Shown piece by piece: positions 30,003 to 42,455 of a stretch of 64,000 nt of DNA; the stretch's first letter is position 1; every line of letters begins with the position of its first letter. The position numbers were made by a program, and so were the translations under genes. The notes under the pieces were generated by a model. It did no database searches, was not told where the DNA came from, and saw only the letters and a program-made list of their open reading frames with translations. The stretch is from Hydra vulgaris (Eukaryota; Cnidaria; Hydrozoa; Anthoathecata; Hydridae), in the NCBI RefSeq assembly GCF_038396675.1, contig NC_088926.1, positions 40,133,501-40,197,500 on the forward strand, written 5' to 3'.

Positions 30003-32158
30003 CAGTGGCGTAACTAGGGGGAGCACAACCCCGCAAGGCGGGAGGGCCCCGAAGCTTAGAGGGCCCCGCGGAGATTTTTCACGTATTCTTAAAGGAAAAA
30101 AGATTATTTTTCTATAATAGGAACTCTATTTTAGAATTAAATTTAAACAGAAATTCTATTATAGATTTAGTTTCAACAGAAGTTCTGTTGGAGAATAAAA
30201 TTTCAATAGAGATTCGATTACAGAATTTAATTGCAATAGCAAATCCATTATAAAATTTCTATTGAATATTAGTGAACATTAGTGAATATTAACGTTGTCT
30301 ATCATAGAAATACCGCTGATATAATTTAGTACTTTTGTATTTGTTGATAAAGTTAGGTGATTTTGAAGTGGAAATTAAGTATAAAAAATTAAATATTATC
30401 ATATTTAGAAGGTAAGTGCTTTTCTTTTTATATGCAATCATGCAAAGCAGTAAAAATCATGTAATTATAATTTTCATTACAATAAATTGAGTTATCAAAA
30501 CGTTTAACTAATAGGTAATAAACTAGTTATATTTATAATACTGGTAATATTTTTTAACTGCTTGTTAAAAAAATCTTGCAATTTTATACTAGCGATTTAA
30601 AATTTCCTATATAAATTAATTTCTGAGATCTTGAATTTTTAAATTAAAAAATGTATATAAACGCGATACAGGTAGAACCATGTTTTTGGTGTTGAGTACG
30701 CTTAAGGTTTTATTTTAGTACGAGGATAGTACTAATTAACAAAGAATCACAAATTATGAGTACATATTTCATATAAAATTAAAAGGGCGGACTCAAAATA
30801 CGAACTAAAGAATAAATACAAATTAAGTCTATTATTTATTCAAAAATATTTAGCTATATATATTTATATCTATAGGGTTAATACATAGATATAATTGTCC
30901 TAATAAAATATTTTTCTTACAATAGCATGGACTCAAAAAGAACTTATATAAGAGGAGCCAGAAAAAGGAAATTAAAAAAGGAGACTGATGGTAGATTACG
31001 TAAAAACAATAAAAAGATATCCTAATTTTTTCATCAGTAGAACAGAAAACTAGTGAAGTAGTTGTAGATAAAAAATATCAATGTTGTTACTAGTACTTCT
31101 CAACCAACCCAACAAGAAGAAACGTTATCTGTTTCACTTAACTTAGAACACCATGAAATTTCAAAAGTTCATAATAAATCTCGTTATAAAAGTAATGCAG
31201 ATATTTTTGCAAATCCTAACAATCACTACCACTGCAATGCAAGATGAAGAAACAGATCCAGAACCGTATATATTTTAGGAATTAAATACATTAACAACAG
31301 ATATGGGATATTTTAAAGGAAAATTTCTTGATGATAGCACAAAAAGATTTACTATTTCTTCTGAAAGATGTGAACTACAAGGACCATTTAAAAAAGGTCC
31401 TTCACAAAATTTTAGACAATTTTCCACAAATTATTTTTATTGTGCATGTAAATTTGGTCGAACACAGGAATTTTGGCTCTGTTATTCCAAAATTCTGGAC
31501 TCAGCATATTGTGAACCATGTTGGTTATTTTCAAATGATAAAAATAACCAATGGCGTTCGGGAGTTCGAGACTGGAAAGGGCTAAGTAAAAAAATAAAAA
31601 GTTGTGCTTCTTGCCTAAAACATATTGAAGAATGTCAAGTATACGATCATTGGAAACAAAACAGGTCACTTAATGAGGATACAGAGACATTAATTCGTCA
31701 TAAAGCTTCCTTTTATAAATAAAATAATTAAAATAAAATAAAATAATTAAAAATAAATAAAATAATGGGACAAAATAAAAAACTTTGAATTTGTTTTTAT
31801 TTGCGTCATTATGTATAACATATTAACGAATGTAAATTACACTGCCTTAAGATAGTATAGCTATTATGAAAATAAAAATTCTGCCATAGAAATAAATAGT
31901 TTTTGCTATTAAGTATGCATCTCTTAAACATAATTTCAATGTTCGTTCTTTTTTATAATTATTTTGAGAAAAGATTCTAGATTATTTTTCGTATTTATAA
32001 AATAAATATTTTTTATATACTAAATCGTGTTATATTAACTCAATATAATAATCAAATATTGGATATTTCATTTGTAAATATACTTTGAAAAAATTTAAAG
32101 TGGGAGGGCCCCTTTACTTTTTTGGCGGGGGGCCCCCAAATTTATAGTTAGGCCACTG
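30003..32158 (+). mobile_element. hAT transposon (internally deleted) with perfect 8-bp target duplication
   Basis: Ends CAGTGGCGTAACTA (30003-30016) and its inverse with one mismatch (32145-32158). AATGAACA is repeated exactly at 29995-30002 and 32159-32166. The end sequence and the 8-bp duplication are diagnostic of hAT. G/C-rich subterminal tracts (GGGGGAGCACAACCCC, GGCGGGGGGCCCCC) lie just inside. It contains only the N-terminal zinc-finger part of the transposase. Confidence 0.95.
30928..31722 (+). pseudogene. hAT transposase N-terminus (TTF/ZMYM-like zinc-finger domain), truncated
   Basis: Possible start ATG 30928 (MDSKRTYIRGARKRKLKKE), broken by stops and a shift between 30980 and 31300. 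The continuous frame at 31303-31722 carries a TTF-type zinc-finger signature: GPFKKGPSQNFRQFS, GRTQEFWLCYSKILDSAYCE with PCWLFSND, and W..G..DWKGLSKKIKSCAS. This domain binds transposon ends in the TTF/ZMYM-containing hAT family. The RNase H-like catalytic domain and the dimerisation domain expected downstream are missing: only AT-rich DNA follows 31722 to the right end. The element therefore needs a partner for transposition. Confidence 0.85.
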
Positions 32159-32373
32159 AATGAACAGAAAAAGTTAAACTCTATATTATTTTGATATAAA
32201 AGTTGTTCTTCTCATCAACAAAAATAATACTCAAGTTGCTGAAAATTTTAAAAAAAAAATTTGCCTTTTCATTACATGCAGAATAATAAAAACAAATTTA
32301 TAACAGTTAAGAAGTTTTTTTTTTAGTGTGTTTTTTTGTTTTGAGTTTTTTTTGTAAATGAAGGTGGACATAA

Positions 32374-35300
32374 GGGTGTCTCAAAAAAAAAAAATTTTTT
32401 GAAAATCAAAATGTGGAAAAGCTCAATCGTTATCGTTATGTATTTGTAGCATATTGCGAAAATTTCAGCCGTTCAAATCAACTTTAAGGTAAAGGAGGTG
32501 GTTTAGTCAATTTCTCCATAATAGAATATTATATTGCAAATTTATTATTTATAATAACTTTTTTATGTTAGGAGAATTTAGGAAATACACTTTTCAATAA
32601 TTGTAAATATTTAATTTAATATAATCATTTTTAAGTTATTTACACATTTTTATTTATAATACATGACAAAAATTATTAAAAAATAAAAAAGTAATATAAT
32701 TAATAATTTTAATAGACGTTAAAATGAAAAAAAAATCGATTTGTTTGGTAATTCTTCTAGCACAAAAAATGCGCGCGTTCATATGAAAGTTTTACATAAT
32801 AAGTAAGTTTTCATTTCATTAAAGTTTATTTTTCAATTGTTAAGCGACTTTCTTCAAATAATTTGTTAAGTGTAGATAATTATAATAAAAAGCAACACGT
32901 GTATGCTATGCATGATACGCTTTTTTTTTTGCTTGGCGAAAAAAGTATTTTTTAATAGTATTATTTGCTGTTACGAAACAAACTACTGTACTCTAAGCTA
33001 TATTTTACACTATAAATTTATAAATATATATAATTTTATAAACTGTATTAGCCATATGTTCAGACAATGGCTTCAGGAAAAAAATGCCACAATACAATAC
33101 TAGAGCTGAAGATTTGAGACAGGCTGCAAGAAAGCGTAGACAATTTTATTTGTTAGGCTTTCCACTGCAAAGCTTTGCTCCAATCGACTTCCAACGACTG
33201 GAGAAATGCTCAGAAGATTTAACTGACTCAACACAAGAAAAGAAACTAGGTAACGTCTAAAAAATTTCTGAATTTTATCTTTTTGTTTTTACTTAACCAT
33301 TTGGCATTTTCTTAGCACTACCAAGATAAACTGTAAAGTTGGATGTGTCCTTGCTTCTGGAAAAGGTTATCTGAAATGCAGCAAGTAAGCTGAAGGAATA
33401 TGTGAAGGAAGGAAGGTGAGAAGGAAGGAAGAAGAAGAAGGTGTGAAGGAAGGAAGGTGCATTTTGAGAGAACTAGTAAACTTGTGGAGCAAAGCTGGAT
33501 TTGACAGCAATTTCATACTCACAGAGCAGCAAATTCGAAACAAAATTACCAACAAGTTCAATGAGTACCAATCTCGAAAAAGACTCAAGACTCTAAGTCT
33601 ACCAGAAGGAAGCTACTGCAAGAAAGTAAATAACTTTCTAAATGAAAGCAACTTTTTATTCCCAATTCATAAGACCAACATCTTTAACTTGATAAAGAGT
33701 GATCCATTAAGGAACAGAGAGGCTCAAAAAGAGGACTTTGAATTTCTAAAGCACTGTCTCAAAGGACGCATAGTCAAGATGGCGGGTATTGATAACACAT
33801 TTCAAAAAAATGCTTGTTTAGCTTTGGAGAAAATAAGAATAGTGGAAGAAAAAATGCGCTCACAAAATGAAAAGCTCAGAAATTAAGAAAAAAATAATAA
33901 AAGGAAGGTAGAAGAACTAGAACAAAGAGAGTTTGAAGTTTCCTGGTACACAGACAGTGATAGCCTTCCAGACTCTAACGAAGCTTTTATGCCTCCTACA
34001 AAGACCCAAAAGATTTCAGGGGAAGTAAAAGTTAGTCTTCAGCTAAGTATGGACGAACTCCTAAACAATTGGATCCCAATCATGACAAGATATGGTATTG
34101 GTGTTCGACCAGGAACCTGTTTATTGACACCTCTTTATAAAGCTGGCGGTATTTACATTGAGGAGTTGAAGATCTCAAGATCAATTCTGACTAGGAAAGC
34201 ACACACTGTAGTAGAGTCAGAAGCCCAGATCATCCGAGAGCAGAACATGGACAAAGTAAGATGCTTAAAGCTAGTGATTCACTTTGATACTAAAATTGTT
34301 AGACAGTACACCAGTGAAGAAGCAATTTCCACAAGTCATGAGAGGATAACTATAAGCGTTTCTTCTCCTGAAGCTGACCCTTTAGCTTTTCTGCTTGGTA
34401 TTTTGAAAATTAAATGCTCCAAGGGAAGCGACCAAGCTGTAGCCATTTAAGGTATCCTCGAATACTATGAGCTATCAGATCAAGTTATTGGGGTGTGTGC
34501 TGACACCACAGCTAGCAACACAGGAAAGAACAATGGACCTATTAGAAATGTTATTCTTCATGTTTTGGGGAGGCCTGTTCTCTGGCTAATGTGCAGAAAT
34601 CACATATATGAGAGACATGTGTCTCATTTCATGGAATTTATTTTTGGTACAACAAAAAGTCTAAGCTAACACCTCTATGTTTTACTTCAGAAGCTATGGC
34701 CGCAAATACATAGAGAAGTTGATAAACTTGAAAGAATTGTCAAATTTGAATGGTCTCAGGATGCATTTAGACCAGGTACTCTTTTGCACCAACTTGAAGT
34801 TGAAACTAAAAAATTTTGCACCACAGCACTTCAGAGAAACACTTTCCAAAGAGGAGACTACAAGTATCTTTGCCAGCTGCTGGCTTACTTCCTGGGTGCA
34901 GGTATATCTAATTTTTTCTTTTGGCAGCCGGGAGCTCACCGTGAGGCCAGGTTTATGAGTGACTGTCTTTACCTTCTTGTTCTGCAGATCACACAAAACT
35001 ATCATCCGAATGATTCAAAAACAGTAGAGCCTGCTACTCTCAAGAACATAAACACTGCTACAAATTATATTGTGTTTTTCCAAGGTCTATTCTTTCTGAA
35101 GAGTCCTATGGCAACTCAAGCTCCTTCAAATGACCTAAGAGCTTTTAAGATAGCTTACCAGCACCAAATGTCAGATGATAACAATGCCTATGCAGAGATT
35201 GGGAAAGTTCTCAACAAAAGTCTTCTACGGCACACTTGGTATCTAGCTCCCCAGCTTGTATTTTTGTCAATTGCTGACAGGGATCTAGATACAGACGTTA

Positions 35301-36422
35301 AGAACAACATCCTTAGCAAATTGTTGTATTTTGCCGTTCTAGAAAAAGAATATATGGTGCTTGAGAAACCTAGAATCAAGCCAGTCATTGTTCCAATGTC
35401 ATCTCTTGATGGTTTTGTCTCCGACCAAAGTTATCTTCTCTTTTTTCTCCTAGAATGCATGAAGGAAGAGCTTTTGCTGTAGAGAGAGAAAGGTATAGCA
35501 GTTCGCGAAAGTAAGAGAGCCCCTAAGTCATTTGTCAAGTTTTCTGCTTGTGCAAATCAGCTTGCAGTTATAAATGATAGGGCAGAACGTCACATAAAGC
35601 TGATCCAAGACTTCATTGGAAGGGCATATAACGAGGATAGACTTCAGGATACTCTTCAGATAATTACTAAACATTATTATACAGACATGCAGTGTGTAAG
35701 TTGTTAGGGGGAGGGGGTCGATTTTGAAAAATTAGGCATTTTAGAATAGCACATATCATGCTCATTTTTAATAACAAAAAAAGGAAGTCAATCGCATTTA
35801 ACAATTTACACCTAACAACCACTTACCCCACCCAATGTACGCGCATGCTACAAAATAATGTTTGCAAAATTTTTTAAAGTATTTCCATATCATTTTATTT
35901 AATAAAATAAACTATTAATTTCTAATACGAGGAATTTTATTGCTTTGATTATTTAATTATTTTACAAATTAACCTGCTTTTTTAATTTTATATATTATTT
36001 TCTAGGTTGTCCGTAAAAACAGACAGCAAGTATCCAAGAAAGTTACAAAGAAGTACCTGCATAACATCTAACAAGTATTACAACTGTAATCACGTTTTTG
36101 TTGCTTTTAAACTCAATTTAGAATTATTATCTGAAATAAAATTGTCACACAAAATCTGTATTTTCTTTATTCTATTAGATATATTTTAAATCGAAACCAG
36201 TGTTTTGTGAGTAATTTAAATTTAAAGCTAGCTATATTCGAAACTTTAAAATATAATATTCAGGAAAAGTTATATTATATAGAAATTGACTAAAACCACC
36301 TTCTTTACGTTAGAGTTGATTTGGGAGGCTGAAATTTTTACTATAAGTTACTAATACATAATAATAACGATTGAACTTTTCCACACTTTGATTTTCAAAA
36401 AAAAAGTTTTTTTGAGACACCC
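32374..36422 (+). mobile_element. 4.05-kb DNA transposon, GGGTGTCTC termini, copy 2 of the uncharacterised family
   Basis: Terminal inverted repeats of about 160 bp (32374-32535 against the inverse of 36265-36422), with shared GGGTGTCTCAAAAAAA, GAAAATCAAA.TGTGGAAAAG and GTAAAG.AGGTGGTTTAGTCA parts. A TA follows the right end. TAA precedes the left end. A direct repeat TTTTTTTGTAAATGAAGGTG followed by GACAT lies outside both ends (about 32347-32371 and 36434-36459), which may be a pre-existing repeat or part of a neighbouring element. It carries one plus-strand transposase-like gene. Confidence 0.85.
33084..35707 (+). pseudogene. Uncharacterised RNase H-like transposase candidate (FDTK / ADTTASNTG family), copy 2
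   Basis: Exon 1 (33084-33249) reads MPQYNTRAEDLRQAARKRRQ and ends at a GT donor. The main exon runs in one single frame from about 33416 to at least 35700, interrupted by stops at 33884, 34448, about 34667 and 35480. The 34448 TAA sits where copy 1 has Gln (AIQNILEYYE), consistent with a C-to-T change. Conserved blocks: LVIHFDTKIVRQY, QVIGVCADTTASNTG, IYERHVSHFMEFIFGTTKS, FQRGDYKYLCQLLAYFLG, GAHREARFMSDCLYLL, SPMATQAPSNDL, and NDRAERHIKLIQDF near the end. There is no intron at the position where copy 1 has one. Function as transposase is inferred from its place inside terminal repeats. This copy is dead. Confidence 0.78.
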
Positions 36423-36449
36423 TAGTGGAGATTTTTTTGTAAATGAAGG

Positions 36450-37010
36450 TGGACATTTTTTGTAGAATTGTGTTTAGAGTAGGTAGTTGCACCAAAAAAG
36501 TTAATTTAATCCAATACGAATAAATGTGTAATAAAATGAAAGAGAATGAAAAATGCTTTCCAACAAGACCAAATTTATGATGCTGGCATTATTGGTTCAA
36601 AAGTTATTGAGATTTTTAGTTTGTCCGAAGTGCCTTGACATCCTATGGACTTTATATAGAGAAATAAAAAAAAAGTGATGCAATTTTCTTTTAAATGTGA
36701 ATATTTCAGAAAGTATTATGAATACATTAACAAAAGTAGATACCAAAATGAGCAGTTTCAAAAGAGGAATTTATTTGTACTAGTTGCAATGAAAAAAGAA
36801 ATGAAATAAAGAAATTATTATCTATAAATTATGCAAATTACAAAAAAACGTTTGATGATTTTTTTTAAATAAATATGAATATTTCATAAGTTTTTAAGAT
36901 TACATATAGGTAAAAAAATACACATTAAAATGAACAGTTTCAAGAGATGAATTGGAACTTATAAGTAGCAAAAGAACATGAAAATTTTTTTCTTACATAA
37001 ACAATAACAG
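36450..37010. other. AT-rich flank, possible end of the next element
   Basis: No gene is seen. It lies between the copy-2 transposon and the minus-strand gene that ends at about 37015, and may hold that element's 3' terminus. Confidence 0.35.
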
Positions 37011-37014
37011 TTAA

Positions 37015-38502
37015 CTAAACTTCAAAAAATAGTTTGCCAAGTATCATGTCAGCAATAATTGACTCAACAAACATGTCAAAATCCTCTGATGAGTCCTCGT
37101 CGAAACCCCAGTAAGATGTAACGTACACAGTTCTCTTGTCTTTCCTTTCTGTTAGTATTCGTCGATAAAAAATTTTGTCCTGTCCATTGTCTAGTTCCCA
37201 TTTATGATTAAACAAATGATTAGTCATACTTTGATTGCTTAACATTTTTTCAAGAAAAGGTTTCTGGTTTAGGGCAACTTTTATAAACATTTCATTACCA
37301 ACAGAGGCATTATTTAGCAAGACTTTTTTAACGTCTTGTTCCAGTTTCTGCCTGGATGCCTTGTTAGCCTTTTGAGATGCTTCAATCCGTCTTGTTTTAA
37401 TGTTATCGTCTATCCCTTTACTTTTAAGCACTCCTGCTTTTCGGATCTGTGATCCTCTAGTGATAGAAAATTGTATTAGGTTTCTTTGAATATCTTCTGG
37501 TTTTGGATTCAATCCACTGAAGAGTGTGATTCAGTTTTGCTTTAACTTTTGAATCTAGATATCCAATAGTGGCATTGGGGGCTTTTCTAAGTAGACAGTC
37601 TGTCATGCCAAGAGCACGTTCTGCATGCATATTGTTGGCAGGTACTGATAGTGTGTCCTTCAATATTTTGATATATAATTGTGCAATTGTCTACGAACAA
37701 CACGCTCAATAGAACTCCGAAGAGTTGATGTTATTTTGTTGAGGAGCGTTATATCAGTTGTTTTCAGGAATGACTTGTGCACCTCGTCAAACACCATTTT
37801 TGCCCAAAAATATCTAGATCTGTTGACAACAAATCATTGGAATTTTGTTTCATCTGGGTGATTCTTTGATGACAAATTTGGAACATGGGTACCTAAATTT
37901 AATGAAATGTAAAAATAAATGAAAAAGGGTACACAATATTCTTAAGCTAAAATAATATTAAGAAAAAAAGATAGAAAGACAACAATTAAATGTGATCAAT
38001 TTTACTAAAAATAAGTTTTAACTACTATTATTTTAAAATAAAATAAAAAATACCAGTTCAACATTAGATTTCTGCAATACATTTTCATAAACTAGTTTCA
38101 TCCACGGGCCTGTAATTACTTTTCCAATCAATCCTAGAGCTTGCAGCTGAAAGGTGATGCCATCTTTACCGATGTCCACAAAAAGAGCTTTACTCACAAC
38201 ATTTTTGTTGTGTCTGAAAGTAAATATTTCAAAATGTTAACTTGATTTTCAATTATATTTTTGAAGCTCTATCAATAGTTTGTAAAAATAAAACTCTTAC
38301 TTCTGAAGAATGGACTTTAGCAGCTGTAGATGGAATATAGCAACTCCAGCCATGTGAAAAATTACATGTACCCTGTTTCCAACATAGCGCAGAAAGGTTC
38401 CTGGAGCAACTCCATGTTCTCTCAAGAAAGACTTGAATGTTGCTGGTTCACCTTTGAAGCTATATCTAAAAATAGTTTTTACTTTTAGAAATAAATAAAT
38501 AA

Positions 38503-38582
<80 letters not shown>

Positions 38583-40297
38583 TATTATGTGTTATATTTT
38601 TTTATAGTACCATACATCATATTTGTTATTTAAAAAGTTTTGCAAAACAAAGAATATATAAATTAGATATAGTTACCTAAGTTTTGAAATGTTGTACAGA
38701 AAAGACACTACAGATCCTTCTTTTCCAGTGGCAGTTTTAATTTTCAGCTCTTTGTCTACATCAATGAGAGCTTTTTTAGACGCTGTAGCTATTCCGTCCA
38801 ATGGATGCATATTGTAATGAAGTTCTAGAAGTTCAACATTAATATCCTGTTTTAGCAATTCAATAACACAATGATTCACAGGTGCCCTATCTGAAAGACA
38901 ACTTTTAATTCTGGACAAAAAGATTTCTTTAACTGTTACTCTAGACATCTGTGTAAAATCAGCATAAGTATCAGCTACTTCTTTTAATGCTGTTAATATG
39001 TGTGTGTCATAATCAAATGCTTTACCCCCTGGTAGTCTCATGGTAGAAATGGTAAGTGACTGCTTTTGTGGGTAAACACTTACATGAAATTCATTGAGAT
39101 GTTTGTCCACCACTGTAGTGGCATCAAATGTCAAAGTCGCAACGTCACAAGTATGTAGAGCCTCTCCTGTCTGAATAAGAGATATCACTCCTAGCTCAAA
39201 AGCCATTCTGGCAACATTTGATTTGTGCGGAACTGAAGACAGTTCTGTCCCAGTCAAAATCTGTCATACATGGGTTAGAACATCACTTATATTTGTGATA
39301 GGTACTTGGCTAACTAAGGACCTGTAGACACATTTCCTCAATGCTGGACCATATGCTCGTCCTACCATGGTTTCAATCACACTTTTGTCTTGTGGCTCTA
39401 AGATCAAACTTAAGAGATAATGGTTTTGTTCTGTGAGTTGACAACATTCCTTTTTACTTTCACCAACTCCATTTTGAACTCAAGTTCAATGCTTTTAATG
39501 TGTTTATCTCTTTCTTTTGCTTCAGATCTGTTTTTTTCTAATAAGTTATTTAACTGAGTTCTTGGCTTACTGTTTGATATTTTCAGCTTCCTTATTGAAT
39601 TATCGTACTCTTTATAATCCAGAGATTTCAAAACTATCTGGTTGTCTTTAGCGTGAAAATAGTTTTGTTTCCACATTGTCAAGGAAGCAGATTTTTTATT
39701 TTCCTTCTGAGTTAAATTACGATTTGTAAACCTTAGATTTTCATATATTTTCAGTTCATCTCTCAGAAATTGAATTGTTTCTCAAGAGTGGCGAAGAGAT
39801 TGTTTTTTTGCAAAACATGACGGGCAACCTTTTCGGTTGCTGAAGCCTGTTGTACATGATATGCCATCTGCCGCAGCATGTTGAGTTTCATTTGCATCAG
39901 CAAAAGCTGTGTTGAAATCTAAGGTTGTGTCAACTATTCCTGTATTGGTAGTATCTGCCATAAAGGCTGTATTAAGATCTATACTGGTCATTGCTTTAGT
40001 AGACTCATAATTCTTTGGTTGATACCTGAAAGTCATATCACAATAATTAACTATTTCAAACCAGTATCGATCAGGAACTTTTTTGAATTTTAAAAAACCA
40101 TCTGTTCTTTTAATGGCAGTCTTTAGTTTAACAACATCAGCCTTTGGCAAATACTCAGTTAAAATCTTTGTAGACTCTGCAAGAGCTTTTTTACTTTGAT
40201 ATTTTAGATATAAAATACACCCATTCCTAATAGGTATGTCGATTAGGGAAAAATTTTCTCCAATGAAACTCCATAAATCCTGGGTTGTTTTTCTCAT
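37015..40297 (-). pseudogene. Repeat-encoded protein, 'SDRAxxNH / HPLDxIA' family, multi-exon, decayed
   Basis: Minus-strand gene with canonical introns. First part 40297-39240: MRKTTQDLWSFIGENFSLID, a Cys motif CPSCFAKKQ, a coiled-coil-like Lys/Glu region and AYGPALRKCVYRSL, with TGA stops at 39782 and about 39270. Then the frame 39257-38673 has LTFDATTVVDKHLNEFHVSV, KSCLSDRAPVNHCVIELL and YNMHPLDGIATASKKAL. Exon 38465-38301: GTFLRYVGNRVHVIFHMAGV. Exon 38213-38054: LGLIGKVITGPWMKLVYENV. Last exon from 37892, with a frameshift near 37660, then NMHAERALGMTDCLLRKA and a C-terminal FDEDSSEDFDMFVES tail. I recognise this as a repeat-associated family common in cnidarians and fish genomes, probably an RNase H-like transposase. 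I cannot name the superfamily. Confidence 0.65.
38508..38585. repeat. (TA)n array in an intron
   Basis: About 78 bp of TA repeats inside the intron between 38465 and 38673. Confidence 0.95.
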
Positions 40298-40369
40298 TTT
40301 GAATTTGTGGACCTAAAAACGGAAAAAAAAGAAAGAATTAGATCCATAATATAATAATATATATATAGT

Positions 40370-40625
40370 CACAGATTCTAGAGTCTAGAATAGATCAATC
40401 AACAATTAAAAGTTCTAAGACTATGTCACTACTGACTAAACTAGTCACTTAAGTTCACTGAATAACCTTATAAAGTAATAAAGTCTAAGTCACTAAGTCT
40501 AATTTTCCAATCTAGATCTAGAATAATCTACATTCTAGATCTAATAACTTACAATTATAATAAGTTCACATTTTAACAAATAGAAATAGATCTAGTTCTA
40601 GAGTAATCTAGAGTCGAGACTAGTA
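40370..40625. repeat. CTAG-dense stretch (TCTAGA modules)
   Basis: At least a dozen CTAG tetranucleotides within about 255 bp, as variants of TCTAGA and AGATCTAG and their inverses, for example ATTCTAGAGTCTAGAAT and CTAGATCTAGAATAATC. It lies directly upstream (5') of the minus-strand gene at 37015-40297, where subterminal repeats of a transposon end would be expected. Confidence 0.75.
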
Positions 40626-40799
40626 TCATGGCTCCTTAGTTTTACTTTTTTTAAAAACACGATCTCATTATCGATAATTGGAAGTCGGCCAACAATGGCA
40701 ACATGTAGATTTGTGCTTAAAAACTTTATGTTGTTGACTAAACTGATTGTAATACAATTTTAAACAAACATAGAAAAACGAATTTGCTAGGTGTATGGT

Positions 40800-42455
40800 T
40801 CTACCACTTACTAAATTGTGCAAGTTGATGACGAAATGCAAGAGTGTAGGCAATGTTACAAAAACTGCACACAATGTGGGCTAATCTCTTAAAAAAATTG
40901 TGATTGGCTTCAAAACGCTTGCACCACATCTTGGCTAATGGCTCATTTTTTATGATTAGACTTGGATAATGTGTAAGTCTGTGGTGTTTGTACATTAAAC
41001 TCTTATTAGGAAAAAGATTTTTGAATAGGGTGTTATGGTCAGAAATCAAAGCCGCTAAATATGTCATGTCAAATTTGTGGACTGCAGGTGAAAATATAAT
41101 ATTTGAAATTTTTAACAGTAGCAGCAAAAGTTTCCAGTGTTTGGAGTTACTTGGTACTTTATCACCAATCAACAAAGGCAGAACAATAAGTAAAGTCATT
41201 TTTTGACTAGATCTCTGTCCCAGAAGAGAACTGTTATCTTTTGATTGATTTTCAGTTATCAGACCGGGTTTTTTGTCTTGTAATGTTAATCCATAAGGAA
41301 AATGTCTAAGACAATTATTTAACAAATTTAAATCAAAAAGATGTTGAACGTAAATAAAATTATAAAGAACCAATTTGATTTCTAAAGGAGCTATACCTTC
41401 TAAAATATCATGCATGATGTGCCCAGTATCATTTTTAGCCGGATGATAGTACTTAAGTTCTTTTAAAATACTTATAACTTTTATTCCAAACTCAGCTTTA
41501 CAAACTTGCTGCATAGCTAGTTTGTTAACAATTTCCTCATATTGTGCTACAGTTTGTTGAAGCGTTGGAACTTCTGTAATAATGCTTTGCATTGTTTTTT
41601 TGTCAGCTGTGCAAAAATCACAGCAAGAGAAAGATTATACATAGCCTAACAGACTATACATAGCCTAAACATGTATGAAGTCTAAGATTGTCTCCTGTAA
41701 TTTGACCATGAATGCATCGCACATGTCTTGAAGTAGCATCATCATCAACTTTTATTTGAAACCCATCCTCCATACACTTTAAATTATCAACAATGGCTCT
41801 TAAAACTGCATTAATGCCATATTTTTTTATGTCATTGACATATGTTAATGCAATTAAATGTACATTTGCTAAATTGGAATTAAAAACAGCTGGAAAATTT
41901 TTCAGAATAAAGTAAAATGTTCCAAGCTTATGTATGGACGCTTTTGATCCTATAAGATTTACTGTATCTACTTCATCATAATACAGTTGAATAATAAGTT
42001 CGTGGGTGATAAAATTAACTGAAGGCAAAGGATGGCGATTTCAATGCGCTTGGTAATTACTTCCATCTTGGTAGTCCCATAAGATTCCACCTTCAGCTCT
42101 ATTTTCACTAAAAGTGCAGGCTGACCAGCAATCAGAGTGTCTAAAAATATACTTAAGGGTTTTGCTGATAGGCACAAACATAAAAGTGTCTTCTACTTGA
42201 ACTTGCTTGCCCACCTTTGTTTCCCACCGATGTCCCAATACAATTTCAGTAGGGATATTTAATGCACCAACCCTTTCTAGATATGTACTCAGCTTTTTCA
42301 TAGTATCAATATTCTGGAATGGGTGTTCAAGAGCAGCAAGAAAAATTTCTGCTGTGTTTTTATTCTCTAAATAATTCATAGTAAATACTTCGCTGACTTT
42401 ATGTTGCACAGCACAAGCAAAAACAGAAAACACCTCATCCAAGCCATTACGGATG
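40800..42455 (-). pseudogene. Repeat-encoded protein, 'DILEG / FEANHNFFK' family, truncated inverted copy
   Basis: Same sequence as 45621-47275 in opposite orientation. Minus-strand frames give DEVFSVFACAVQHKVSEVF, IIQLYYDEVDTVNLIGSK with SIHKLGTFYFILKNFP, MHDILEGIAPLEIKLVLYNF and WCKRFEANHNFFKRLAHIV. The copy ends exactly where the other copy continues, after LAQFSKW at 40800. That is near a GTAAGT-like donor (AGTAAGTGG). Shared defects with the other copy are an in-frame TGA (42041-42043), a stop after HTCLGYV, and a 20-bp tandem duplication around 41640-41670. The family is repeat-associated in cnidarians and fish. Its biochemical role is unknown to me. Confidence 0.7.
40800..42455. repeat. 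Left arm of a ~1.65-kb near-identical inverted duplication
   Basis: The inverse of this arm is 45621-47275. Every translated stretch I compared is identical, including non-coding and broken parts. Boundaries: CCGTAATGGCTTGGATGAGG at one end and CAATTTAGTAAGTGGT at the other, beyond which the sequences diverge at once. The spacer between the arms is about 3.17 kb. Confidence 0.9.

Noticed and set aside
30660..30760. Spliced-leader RNA or rRNA-like gene in the hAT interior
   Set aside because: Short AT-poor strings there have no SL donor plus Sm-site arrangement and no rRNA similarity I can recognise.
31412..31669. 85-codon minus-strand frame in the hAT element
   Set aside because: Antisense shadow of the zinc-finger domain reading frame.
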